A stretch of DNA of 64,000 bases from Liquidambar formosana. Its lineage: Eukaryota > Streptophyta > Magnoliopsida > Saxifragales > Altingiaceae. The stretch is from positions 15,685,133 to 15,749,132 of the forward strand of contig CM077833.1 in the NCBI GenBank assembly GCA_039720395.1, in the 5' to 3' direction. Positions within the stretch are counted from its first letter, which is position 1; each line of letters starts with the position of its first letter. Shown in pieces: positions 10,201 to 17,815 of the stretch. The notes beneath the pieces are model-generated. The model did no database searches, had not been told where the DNA came from, and saw only the letters and a list, made by a program, of their open reading frames with translations. The position numbers and the translations under genes are program-made.

Positions 10201-10572
10201 TTTACGCATTGCTGCATGCATCTTCTCCACTTTTTCCTTCATCTCCTCTTGCCCAGCTGTATATTTTTCCCACTTTTCCCAATCTTTTTTCTTTTTCATA
10301 TAGTCTGCATAATCATCTTCTTCCCACATTTCATTTTCATCTCCCTTGCTTCTTTCTTCTCTTCCTTTTCCTTTTTTGTCTGATGAAGTCCCCTCTTCCC
10401 TTTTTTCTGCTAAAGGCATTTCTTCACTCGTCGTTCCTTCTTCCGGCTTTTCTTTCTCTTTTCCTTTTTCCAGGTTTTGGAGACGATCCTCTATCCCAGC
10501 CACCCGTGCATCTAGTTTTCCCATCGTTGTTTCCATTCGGCCCAATATTTCCATCAGCGCAGGGTCTGCCAT
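4213..10572 (-). CDS. gag-pol: gag-pol polyprotein, Tat/Ogre-type Ty3/gypsy, intact single ORF (2119 aa)
   Basis: Domains in order: N-terminal coiled coil (1-36) and acidic/Lys-rich linker; gag core (about 150-310); zinc knuckle C-x2-H-x4-H-x4-C (401-414); aspartic protease with VDNGSALN (D643; DNGS replaces the usual DTG/DSG); G-patch-like segment with PGMGLGKYNQG (around 811); reverse transcriptase (about 1095-1270) with YVDD at 1252-1255; first RNase H (about 1370-1500), in which the usual TDAS and ADALSR acidic sites are not recognisable; second, archaeal-type RNase H with D1547, E1585, D1609 and D1659 all present; integrase with an HHCC zinc site (about 1770-1806) and D1841, D1902, E1937. 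The last two are separated by 34 residues, one fewer than the usual 35. No stop or frameshift separates gag from pol. It should make virus-like particles, cDNA and integration complexes. The pol order PR-RT-RH-RH-INT fixes the lineage. Confidence 0.97.
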   Translation of the reverse strand: MADPALMEILGRMETTMGKLDARVAGIEDRLQNLEKGKEKEKPEEGTTSEEMPLAEKREEGTSSDKKGKGREERSKGDENEMWEEDDYADYMKKKKDWEKWEKYTAGQEEMKEKVEKMHAAMRKSQGMDDFMFVGGSSSDPLANLPSKFKIADTEKFDGNGDPKQHIRQYMNIVRMKGMNEAQALAAFPLSLVGEASKWYYGLDDAQISSWEPLMKLFKDQYNYNTMLDTTLRDLEMTTQKCGETFSEFLARWRKKAIKMVNRPTERDQVNLIIKNLQPVYFNRLLASPVMNFEQLYDCGTRIEQAINSGQVDKNEGKAMKKTYGSGGSPNNQGGNRAVNPPSNSNIVAAVNQGARREFDDLGMSLSKAFANLTRRGHLQALAPRPLPNPIPPRYNLNEFCHFHQMAGHKTDNCARLRHEIQDLIDNKKIPKPREGAEPNIHQNPLPEYQRNVALIEQDTEMWDPSNLIKEVMVLDVDAWKDCSEINVQKGTFWDSMDDVVTEEDGILHLTRSGRHFKPSYLEGDHPGREAELERNDKKPDEEDDEDRVLKQLKKTQANISIWGLLVASKKHRQAVLEALARKEIPMETSPEQVIALMGTSPGGKAVLAFSTDDLPVEGIAHAKPLYITVECKGKKIPVVLVDNGSALNVCPMRTASKLGLTEEQLTPSALTVRAYDNGCRKILGTFKAACTVGPIESEVEFCVMDIDTNFNLLLGRTWLHPLGAVPSTLHQKIKLPWKEGILIIHGDGEITAPVCEVKGEEAEMTWRGFEIIQVIEKVGPCEMEKISPDFGEGVNHIAAHLMKKMNFMPGMGLGKYNQGVVEFPDFKLQNNRLGLGYNDENDGLPINRGTLNGNFVKEGDDFPYCGFPEPWFDRVTGKMVPGLEVFFNAVLKIGKEEMIGVKKEKPKTEDWVSFLEGEMMQALLEPKQTEWINALTDDAAADNSANLITSADGCTSAWEWGKGIGSVTSVITKNKLKPENVTTPVVGNNIFDSAYFDVSFYDETALSQDIDYIEELIKKDQERKVIPIQDETILIDLGINENHKEIRIGSTLSEAEQGKLIALLREYSDVFAWSYQDMPGIDPEIAQHHIPIKEDAKPVKQKFRRMKPELMIQIKDEVTKLLNVGFIKAMTQTDWVANIVPVPKKDGKIRMCVDYRDLNKACPKDDFPLPHIDVLVDNTAGSAMMSFMDGFSGYNQIKMAPEDVSKTTFVTEWGIYGYTVMPFGLKNAGATYQRMATALLHDMMHKEVEVYVDDMIVKSGTREEHWSNLKKFFDRIRKYKLRLNPQKCTFGVTTGKLLGYVVSSRGIEIDPTKIKAILEMAPPKTEKEVRGFLGRLQYISRFIAKMTTTCEPIFKLLKKGGSKGWNDQCQQAFDAVKGYLLKPPILQPPRPGKPLLLYLSVFEEALGCMLAQDNGQGGEYAIYYLSKKLHGYEARYSPIEKSCFALVWAAKKLRHILLSYEVWVVARMDPLKYLFEKAVLNGRMSRWAIILAGYELKYVTRKSIKGRAIAEHCAEHPVTGQNLDDDFPDENVLAIEEGKVWKMYFDGASNQYGDGIGVLLIAPDGSHIPMSMKLNFENSNNTAEYEACIAGMEALLVLGVREVEVFGDSALVISQVQKIWKTREEHLKPYQGYLEKLTQKFDKVIYTPLPRSRNQFADALATLASMINVPEGAPMKPLSIHQKSRPAYEEAVMLIDAKPGDGRPWYYDIKNVIEKGEYPEDANKKDRRALRLMAAQYILCGGDLYKRSYDGIHLLCVDEEKARILMGEVHEGVCGPHMSGKMLAKKIVRMGYFWTTMIGDCVEYVKKCHQCQVYANLNYMPPVELHQMTSPWPFSTWGIDIIGEIKPKATGGHKYILVAMDYFTKWVEAAAYVELKSSHVARFIEQNIICRYGVPYEVITDNGLHFQNEVKALFEEYQIKHHKSSPYRPQTNGAVEAANKNIKSILEKSAVTYKDWAEKLPFALWGYRTSIRTSTGATPYSLVYGMEAVLPVEMEVGSLRTMIENQISEAEWMKSRYEQLALIDEKRLQSLYHVQGYQKRIARAFNKKVRPRGLKEGDLVLKQMQAQIFDPRGKFRPSWIGPYIIKTIMSGGAVKLIDGDGNELMQLVNMDRLRKYYV

Positions 10573-10793
10573 AGTTTTATTCTTCTTTAACCTGTTTGTT
10601 GTTGGTGATCTAACCCAAGCAGTACTGAGCTCTTGTGACTTTGTTGAGCGACCAATTGTGTTCTGCCAGTCGAAAATTGTTTAGGTTTCATCCCAATATA
10701 ATTAGCATTTTAAGAATTTGTCTATCTTATGCATACTTTTATCATGTTCACTAATTCTTCAAAAAGTTTGCATAGGATAGATCAGAAAAGAAA

Positions 10794-10886
10794 AGCCCAA
10801 TATTATTGTGAATTTAAGCCCTTTACAATGCACTCATCCAACTCTCAATTGGCTCCCAGCCCGTTCATTCTTTTTCTTCTTCTTCT

Positions 10887-10937
<51 letters not shown>

Positions 10938-11278
10938 GCTTGGGTCCATTACACAACTTTTATACGATTCTCACACTAATAGGGCTTAAATTCGGACAAC
11001 ACTGGGCTTTGATTTTATTACCCAAATCAACTCTAATGGTTAAGTCCAAATCCACATGCCGAGTGGGTCGGTCGGTTCAAAATGGGCCACACTATTGTTT
11101 AAACTCTTCGTTTTAAGACCCAATTATTTGTTTCAATCTTGCAATAGGTCTTAGACTTGCTAAGAAATCTATTTAATCCACTCGGGTTTCCCATTCCTGT
11201 TGACAGATGAGTATTGGGCTAGTAGCCCAATAACACACGGACGTCCAAGACTTTGGTACATCCAAACTGTTAAGCCCA
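10794..11278 (+). promoter_or_regulatory. promoter-like block with a cluster of TGGGCY (site II) motifs upstream of the antisense coiled-coil ORF
   Basis: TGGGCY/RGCCCA words occur at 10794-10799, 11003-11008, 11083-11088, 11215-11220, 11224-11229 and 11273-11278. Those at 11215 and 11224 form an inverted pair. Such motifs are known TCP-type binding sites of plant promoters active in growing tissue. The block precedes the ORF starting at 11599. No clear TATA box is seen; CTTTAAAAACC near 11508-11518 is the nearest candidate. Confidence 0.4.
10889..10936 (+). repeat. poly-T tract (about 48 nt)
   Basis: An uninterrupted run of T preceded by (TTC) repeats. On the element's sense strand it is poly-A. 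Length is likely polymorphic or assembly-sensitive. Confidence 0.9.
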
Positions 11279-11349
11279 AACCCGAAAACCTACCCTCTCT
11301 CACCGACAGGGGCAGCACGACCGACAGTTCGCAATGTCGAGGTCTGGAC

Positions 11350-11453
11350 GTTGTCAATAAAGCAACAGTGTTGTTGCAGACCCAAATCGCATCGGATCCC
11401 CGTTGTCAACAAAGCAACAGTGTTGTTGCAGACCCAAATCGCATCGGATCAAC
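11350..11453 (+). repeat. 52-bp tandem duplication
   Basis: Two nearly identical copies start at 11350 and 11402. Each contains AAAGCAACAGTGTTGTTGC, itself an imperfect palindrome, followed by CAGACCCAAATCGCATCGG. It lies in the promoter region of the antisense ORF. Confidence 0.85.
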
Positions 11454-11598
11454 ACAGTGCATTGGTTTTTGCGATCTGCTCTTGGCTTGAGTGAGGGTGG
11501 TTTTTCTTTAAAAACCAGAGTTTGATTGTGGGTGCTTAAACACTCTTCCCTAACCTTCAGAGAAAACTCTCTTCCTCTAAATCCTCTCTTACGAACTC

Positions 11599-12207
11599 AT
11601 GGCTTCTTCTTCCTCTGCCCCACAAAACCGTCCTGACTTAAACACAACGCCAGCAACACAACCAGAGGTCTGGCACCCAAGGTTCCTAAATGTTCAAAAC
11701 CAACCCCTTACAGTTGACGATTCTGTAATTTACAATCTTGCGAACGCAACGGCAGTAGCGGAGGGACTCATCACTCCTCGTGATGAGAGAATACTGAGTG
11801 GACGGTCCGACCTGGACGTAATAAGAGACTCCATGGCTCTCAGCGCCCAGGCCACCACATTTACTGCTAACATGGCTCGGCGTTTGCACACCAGAAATGT
11901 GCACATGCAAAGTCTAAGTGACCAGGTCACCCGTCTCCAGGGGTTGCTCGACGGAGCCTATCGAAGGATGAGGGCTTTGAGAGCGGAGAATAGAGAGTTA
12001 CAAAGAATGGTGGACTCCTATTCTAACAGACTCACACCAAGGGTCGAGGCACTGGAGAGGCTCACTGATCAAATCATTGATCGAGAAAGGGGTCCGAGCA
12101 GCCCACAGAGGCAACCTCCAGCTGATCCCTCCAGCTCTACCCCAGGCCCACAAAGGCAACCCCCAACTGACCCTTCTAGCTCTACCCAAAATGCTACTAT
12201 TGAGTAG
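11599..12207 (+). CDS. antisense accessory ORF, 202-aa coiled-coil protein of unknown function
   Basis: Starts MASSSSAPQNRPDLN and ends at TAG 12207; the leader upstream is CT-rich like a plant 5' UTR. The central part (about 90-165) is a long heptad-like, Arg/Leu-rich coiled coil (for example LSDQVTRLQGLLDGAYRRM and LRAENRELQRMVDSYSNRL). The C-terminus is a duplicated Pro/Ser/Gln segment, PQRQPPADPSSST then PQRQPPTDPSSST. No signal peptide or membrane segment. It runs antisense to the retrotransposon and converges on the 53-aa ORF at 12621-12460. Coding bias and the coherent structure argue that it is a real gene. I believe related ORFs accompany other plant retroelements, but that is from memory. 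Function unknown; oligomerisation is the only safe prediction. Confidence 0.7.
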   Translation: MASSSSAPQNRPDLNTTPATQPEVWHPRFLNVQNQPLTVDDSVIYNLANATAVAEGLITPRDERILSGRSDLDVIRDSMALSAQATTFTANMARRLHTRNVHMQSLSDQVTRLQGLLDGAYRRMRALRAENRELQRMVDSYSNRLTPRVEALERLTDQIIDRERGPSSPQRQPPADPSSSTPGPQRQPPTDPSSSTQNATIE

Positions 12208-12459
12208 CTCTCACTTCTTTCTCTTTTTTTTTTTTCATTTTTTTTTTTGTCTTATGTTTTTTTTTTTTAATGGAAATGACACTCTCTCTTCTCTTTTTTT
12301 TTTTTCTATTTTCAACTGGAGAACAAATGGTAGAGTACAAGAGGTAAACAGATGAACACAAAAGAAGACCATCATTTATTCACATAAACTGACTAGAGTA
12401 CACATCTCGACTCTTACAATCCACCAAAGCACATTACACGACATCAAACCCTTAAAATT
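12208..12459. other. convergent 3' region between the two leader ORFs
   Basis: T-rich on the plus strand (runs at about 12224-12250, 12257-12269 and 12294-12305), then mixed sequence. It would hold the 3' ends of both convergent transcripts. No ORF. Confidence 0.5.
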
Positions 12460-12621
12460 CTAAGGATAAAAGAAATACATCAACATGAGCAATACCATGA
12501 GGACCGCCACAAACGGAATCGCCACTTCGATTGGAACCCCCTCACGCAAACAGAAGCTGACTGCTAGGCCAAAAATGACGATGTGTAGGATGACAGCCGT
12601 GAGGACATCAGAAGAAGCCAT
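12460..12621 (-). CDS. 53-aa small membrane protein in the retrotransposon leader, sense strand
   Basis: ATG at 12621, TAG at 12460-12462. The protein begins MASSDVLTAVILHIVIFGLA, has a short loop (CLREGVPIE, about residues 24-32), then a second very hydrophobic stretch ending LMLMYFFYP. This predicts a two-helix hairpin membrane protein with almost no soluble part. A TATA-like TATAAGT lies 40 bp upstream (12667-12661), the same spacing as for the antisense PMD gene. It is sense to gag-pol and convergent with the 202-aa ORF. No family is recognised. It resembles viroporin-like or small regulatory membrane peptides only in general form. A chance ORF is possible, but the paired hydrophobic helices and the placed TATA make that less likely. 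Confidence 0.55.
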   Translation of the reverse strand: MASSDVLTAVILHIVIFGLAVSFCLREGVPIEVAIPFVAVLMVLLMLMYFFYP

Positions 12622-12654
12622 GGTCGCAGAGATACTGATCCAAGAGGTATAACA

Positions 12655-12850
12655 ACGGGTACTTATAGAGCAAACCCATAACGGCTAGAATTAGCACACC
12701 CCAACGGCTATGGATAGTGGACATCAAAGTGAACTCTCAACGGTCCTAAATAGCACTCCCAACGGCTGTGAACAGTGGACATAAGCAGTGGACTTCTAAC
12801 GGCTATGAGCAGCAATCTCCTAATGGTTGCACACAGTGGACCTCTAATTT
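12655..12850. repeat. degenerate short repeats with the core AACGGCTATGNNCAGTGGAC
   Basis: Four to five copies of AACGGCTATG or close variants followed by AGTGGACAT/TCT occur between 12655 and 12850, spaced about 30-60 bp. They lie directly upstream of the 53-aa ORF on its strand and could be promoter repeats. Confidence 0.6.
12661..12667 (-). promoter_or_regulatory. TATA box candidate of the 53-aa ORF
   Basis: TATAAGT on the minus strand, 40 bp before the ATG at 12621. Confidence 0.45.
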
Positions 12851-12894
12851 CCTTACAGGCTTGGACCGTTTGCAAGATTAATTTTTTTTTTAGT

Positions 12895-13091
12895 TGGGCT
12901 TTAATTCAACAGACCTTAAACAATATTGGGCCTCGCCCCATACCCGTATCCTAAAAAAAAAATTAAAATGATGCACATTGCACATTCACACAGATTTGCA
13001 CAAAAAGAAATGTTTTTTTTTTTTTTTTGATTTTTTTTTTTTTTTTTTGAAAAGATTCTTTTTTTTTTTTTTTTTTTTTTTTTAATGGGCC
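12895..13091 (-). promoter_or_regulatory. TGGGCY motifs upstream of the 53-aa ORF
   Basis: TGGGCT at 12895-12900, TGGGCC at 12927-12932 and TGGGCC at 13086-13091. Together with the cluster at 10794-11278 they frame the convergent ORF pair on both sides. Confidence 0.35.
13016..13083 (+). repeat. interrupted poly-T tracts
   Basis: Three long T runs separated by GA and GAAAAGATTC. They look like expanded homopolymer DNA. No coding content. Confidence 0.8.
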
Positions 13092-13561
13092 TAAACCGTC
13101 TATTCCTTCAATTAGGTATACTCACGTCCTAATGAATAAAAAAAAGATGCATGACACACATTCACACAAAAACTATACACCAAAGAAAATTTACCCATGT
13201 TTTTAATGTGCTGGTCAAACCAAGGGTCTCCTTATATCCTCCGTCTTCAATGGGTTACCCAAGCTAGGATGCCCGAAAGCAATCCGTTAACGTACTCACA
13301 AGCTTATTACAGGCTAGTGGCACAGGCTGTGGGTTGATGGTGTAGGTTGCGGATTGCCCATAGGATCGAGTGGAACCCGGGAACCCTCACCAAACTGCCA
13401 TCGGGGTATAGAAATTGGCCATAGTGTGTGTGTGCAGCATTTTGTTGTAAAATTCTTTTTTTTTTTTTTTAAAAAAAAAACCTTTATTCATCACAAATTT
13501 TTTTTCAGATTAAATTAAAATACTAATTATAGTCAATGAATACTTTGAAGTTAAGCTCATT

Positions 13562-13581
13562 GATCCCCAGCAGAGTCGCCA
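13562..13581 (-). other. primer binding site
   Basis: On the minus strand, TGGCGACTCTGCTGGGGATC begins one base after the LTR end (CACA|G|TGG). From memory it pairs with the 3' end of a plant tRNA-Arg (two mismatches to the ACG isoacceptor), the primer reported for Ogre/Tat elements. Confidence 0.8.
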
Positions 13582-13582
13582 C

Positions 13583-14986
13583 TGTGAGCGCACCTTTTTT
13601 CGCCACGCGCTCGCCCTTTTCTCTTTTACTTGGTGTTTTACCTGCTCTTTACTTCTGATGGTGGTGCTAACCCAAGGGATTAACATAGGAATGAGAGTCG
13701 CCACCTGGAAGGGTCCAGGACCAATTTTGTTCACCAGAGAAAGGTTCGGAGCTAAGGTACATGTTAGGAAGGTGTTAGGCACCCAACAATGCCCGGTAAT
13801 AAACCGGCCCTCATTGTGTATTCATTGACCATATTTAGTATTTTAATTTAATCCAAATTGCTTTACATCATGCAAAACACATACGGATGCCATAACATAA
13901 AACAATAAAAAATATATTATATATATATATAAACATGGCATGTGAAACATGAAGTAAGTAAAAAAAAACATGTAAAGTATACGTGCATATAATACAATGA
14001 TCACATGAATAGTAAAAGGGGAAAAGAAGTAATGGAAACAATGATGAAAAAAAGAAAGTGCTGAAGGAGTAATGATTATACCAATAGCAAGAATCCAGGA
14101 AATAAGATTATCATGCATACGCACACTATGAATATGTGTACACATGGTTTGTCATGTGCACGCATGGCAGAGACATGCGTACACATGACTTCACTATTTT
14201 ACTTTCCCCATGATTAAACCGATTTTCCTGCAGAGAGGTTAGTCTGAGCAAATTTTACATGTAACAAAATTACTATCTAAACAGCTTATGCAATTCTATA
14301 TAAAAAAAAATATGCTTATACCTCTTGCAAATAAAGCAGGTTGATGTTTAGATTGTCCCTCAGGTCTACTGCCAACTTGGCGGTGTCTCTTCCTTTGAGT
14401 TAGGCAAGCTTTTCCCTTTCCTCACTGATTGACTCTCTGTTATCTTCTCACTATTCTTTCTCTCACCATTCCTTTTCTATTCAGCATAATACCCTCTCAA
14501 TATAAGAGTCCTTCTTTTTCCTCCCCCCGAACTCCTAATAGCCCCCTCTATTTATAGGGAAAAATCTCCGTGTAGGATCGTCACCCCTGACCTCACTCCT
14601 CACTCCCTTCTTCATTATAAACGAGGCGTAGTGCCTGCCAGATGATAATTTCCCTCACAGAAAACTATCCCTGACAACCTCTCAACTCTGATGGAAAGCT
14701 GGCCATCTCTTCTCTATTTCTTTCACCTAACATCCCACTTCCTTTTTTTTTATACGGAAGATTACCTTCCCCACTTTTTACACTTTCCCACATCCACCTA
14801 CCATCCCACTTCTTTCTTTATAGGAGATTCCTTTCCCCACTTTCTTTTTACGCTTCCCTACATCCACCTACCGTTCCACTTGCTTGCTTTGCTCGCAGGA
14901 AATAGACCCAAATTGACAATAAACATCATAGACCTCATCATCGGGAACTCACCATCAAAATGTAGGGACAAAATGGGATGTCTACA
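13583..14986 (-). mobile_element. 5' LTR of the Tat element (1404 bp)
   Basis: On the minus strand it starts TGTAGACATCCCATTTTG at 14986 and ends GCGCTCACA at 13583 (TG...CA), immediately before the PBS. Contains a TATA box at 14548-14556. Outside it, from 14987, the sequence becomes non-repetitive host DNA. Confidence 0.93.
14548..14556 (-). promoter_or_regulatory. TATA box of the 5' LTR
   Basis: TATAAATAG on the minus strand, in the same context as the copy at 305-313. Drives transcription toward gag-pol. Confidence 0.8.
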
Positions 14987-15612
14987 TTTACTAATGTTGG
15001 ATATATCAGCTAAACTTCAAATTAAAATAACTGAAATAACCAAAATTTTCTTCCAATTTAAAGCTCCTAATCCCCCCGCCCCCCCCAAAAAAAAGGGAAA
15101 AAAAAAAAAAGAAAAGAAAGAAGAGACAAAAAATGGAAAGGAAGAACAATAAGAGGAAGCAAGTACGTTGATTTGGATTTTTTAGATAGATAAATTAGTT
15201 ATGTGCCAAACAAATTACTTATGTCCCAAGTCCATTCGGTTGGTGACACGAACATCTTATGTGCCAAAGACAATGAACATAGCATAAAAGACAATGGTAA
15301 ATTGGAAAATACAAATAAATAAATAAAAATATTTGACCTGTAATATTACACATTGAAACAGAAAAATTAAACAAGGGCACATCATGTTGGGCTGTGAGAA
15401 TCATGTCCTTTGTTTTCATCGATTTTCAGATGGCTTGCAATTTGAAACGCAAGACATGCCAGCAATCCATATGGCATTGATTTCTTTCAATCTAATAGAA
15501 CAATGAATTGATTTAGAGATTTTCCCTCCGCCCGAGGGGTACCGAGGGGCGTAACAAGGATTTAACTTCTCCCTCCAAACTCGATTGTGTCAAGCAGCAA
15601 CTATATGGATCA
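14987..15612. other. intergenic DNA between the retrotransposon and the S1-domain gene
   Basis: Contains an A-rich stretch (15085-15150) and otherwise unremarkable AT-rich sequence. Its right part is the probable 3' UTR of the S1-domain gene. Confidence 0.5.
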
Positions 15613-17774
15613 CTAATTTGGTTCATTATCCCTCTCAAATTTGAACCATTTCCAATTTGCGTATAAACTTGCTTCGTCATCAAAAAGGTTAGTGTCAGGA
15701 AGGGGCTCTAATTTACGAGTTGCTGAAACGGCTGGTAGCTTTTGCCTATATTTCTTTGCCATCTCTTCAGCCTCGGAAAATACTTTCTGTCCAGAGGAAG
15801 TATAATTTCATTGAAATGACTCGTGACTAAACTCTAAGTAGTATCACAGCAGGAAAAGAAAAGTACTCTAGTAGCAATATTCAGACATATAATTTGGGGA
15901 ACAAAAAATGAATTACAAGATGAAAAGCACCTCTTTGTTCGATATAAATAGGCCAGGCTCACTTTCAAGGTCAGCAATACTGCAAGCCACAAAAGCAAAT
16001 GCATCATCAGCAACCATTTATGTGCGCCACTATTTGACATTTACACAAATTTCCCAACACCCAATAGCATCAGAACCCTCTCCCCAACCAACACCCACAC
16101 CCCCAAAAAAAAAAAAAGTCTTAAATCTTCATTTAAATCTAGGAAAGAAAAATAATCCAAGAGGGCAATGATTAGATCATAGGCACCAATAGAGAGGCAA
16201 AATTACGAGGCATAAAACTTTCATCACTAGAGTACCCACATCTAAGTTCCTCGTGGATTTTAGGTAATTCCACATTTTCAACATTCTACATAAACTTTCG
16301 TCATCATCCAAAACAAAAGAGGGGAGAACGGGAAAAAGAAAAGACAATGAATAAACAAATTAATAAGTAGAATACAATCATGAAACTAGCAAACGTTTGA
16401 GGATAAAAGTTGGTTGGTTAACCCAATTTATCCTTTTAGCATCAGATGCCTCTACATTATAGTCACAGTATTTGTAATCATCTCATCCATCACAAATAAA
16501 TTTCTCACATTAATAGATGAGTTGTGGAAAAGATCAAAATTGCAGCTAGATGCCTCACAGAGATGCAATCATTCCATTGTTTTCTACATTGCATATGGAG
16601 GAACAAATTAATTCAATAAAATGGAGCTATTGCATGAAATGGATCCATCAACACCACAATGTAGATTGTTATCAAATGTAGAAATCATCTTAACACGCAA
16701 TGTAGAAATCATTCCAATGATTTGAAAAAATGACCTTGTTGAGTTTTTACTATTGTTTGTAGCTGTTAACTTTGCAAGAAAGAGTAAATTCTCATTAAAT
16801 TAAGAAACCTATTACAAACGTATTAATAGAGGACTAACCCTTAATATTAGGAAACTAACACTACTAACCCTAATGTGACTAAAGACTAAACTACCCCTAA
16901 TAGACTAAAATATTACATCTCACACCCCCCTCAAACTCATGATGAGAGGAACCAAGAGAGCATCAAGAGTTTGTCAAGAAGAGACCAAAAAGTATGAGAC
17001 ATTGTAGACAGCTCCTATTCAATATTACAAAAGATCGAAGTCATCCACAGCCAGTTGCCAAACACCAATCTAGGCTGGTTCCAAAACCAGCAGCCAAACA
17101 AGTCTTGTCTAAAGAACACAGAAAAGGAACGATCTCGACTGATTCATGAGAAAAGGATGCTATGCATTTCACTAAGATCAGCAATAGAATAAAACAAAGG
17201 TACAGCTCTAATTGAGTTGCAACTTGGCTTGTGTAGGTCACGGCTGAGGATGAGATGCTTAGAGTTGCAGATGATGATAGCTATAAGTCATGTGACGCCT
17301 AAGGTTTGGGTCTGGTATGACTGATTTATGTGATGCCCTAAGTTTCTAGATGCAATAGAGGTCGACTGGTGCAACGGTGGCAGAAGAATGCTTCAACTAC
17401 AGCAGCAGGATGCAACAGTGGCTCGACTGATGCACAGGAGGAAGAAGAGGGTCTTCACATGAGAGAGAGAGATGCTGGTGCGATGCTAGGGTGCAATAGA
17501 GGGCTATACGAGGGTTGCAATAGGATCTGGGGCTGATGGACTGATGTCAGTGGTGGCTTCGGACTTGAATAGGTGTGATAAACTGATGGTGCAACAGATG
17601 TGGAGGTTCAAACAGGTGCGACTGATTTGTGGAGCTGAGACCAGGGCTTCGATTGAGTCTGGTTGGCTTCGATTGAGGATCGAGAAGGATACAAAGGGCT
17701 TGTGCAATGCAGTGAGAAGGAGGAGATCAAGTTGTGCAACTTCAACTGATACACCGAAAAGAAAGTGCTTCAAC

Positions 17775-17815
<41 letters not shown>

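Larger units (their letters stand above)
10573..13560 (-). other. 3 kb leader of the retrotransposon carrying an internal cassette
   Basis: Between PBS and gag the element has nearly 3 kb, long for a leader. It contains two small ORFs in convergent orientation (11599-12207 plus, 12621-12460 minus), promoter-like sequence outside each, several homopolymer runs, and two kinds of short tandem repeats. The part nearest the PBS (13100-13560) has no recognisable gene. Confidence 0.7.
1278..14986 (-). mobile_element. Tat/Ogre-type Ty3/gypsy LTR retrotransposon with accessory ORFs (3' end disrupted)
   Basis: Minus-strand order: LTR (14986-13583), PBS (13581-13562), about 3 kb leader, gag-pol (10572-4213), antisense PMD gene (3875-2631 on plus), 3' UTR with tandem repeats (1543-1278). 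Two RNase H domains, a G-patch-like segment after the protease, an antisense PMD gene between pol and the 3' LTR, and 3' UTR tandem repeats are known traits of plant Tat-lineage elements. Its own polypurine tract and 3' LTR are not in the window. The left side is interrupted at 1277/1278 by an inverted LTR of the same family. The five bases outside the right LTR are TTTAC (14987-14991) and would be the target duplication. The intact 6.4 kb ORF suggests recent activity. Confidence 0.9.

Noticed and set aside
4241..10574. Many plus-strand ORFs opposite gag-pol (for example 7622-7981, 9980-10303, 10209-10574)
   Set aside because: They are antisense shadows of the intact pol frame, without domains or promoters of their own.
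10729..11116. Overlapping 86- and 102-codon frames
   Set aside because: They are created by the long poly-T tract (Phe runs).
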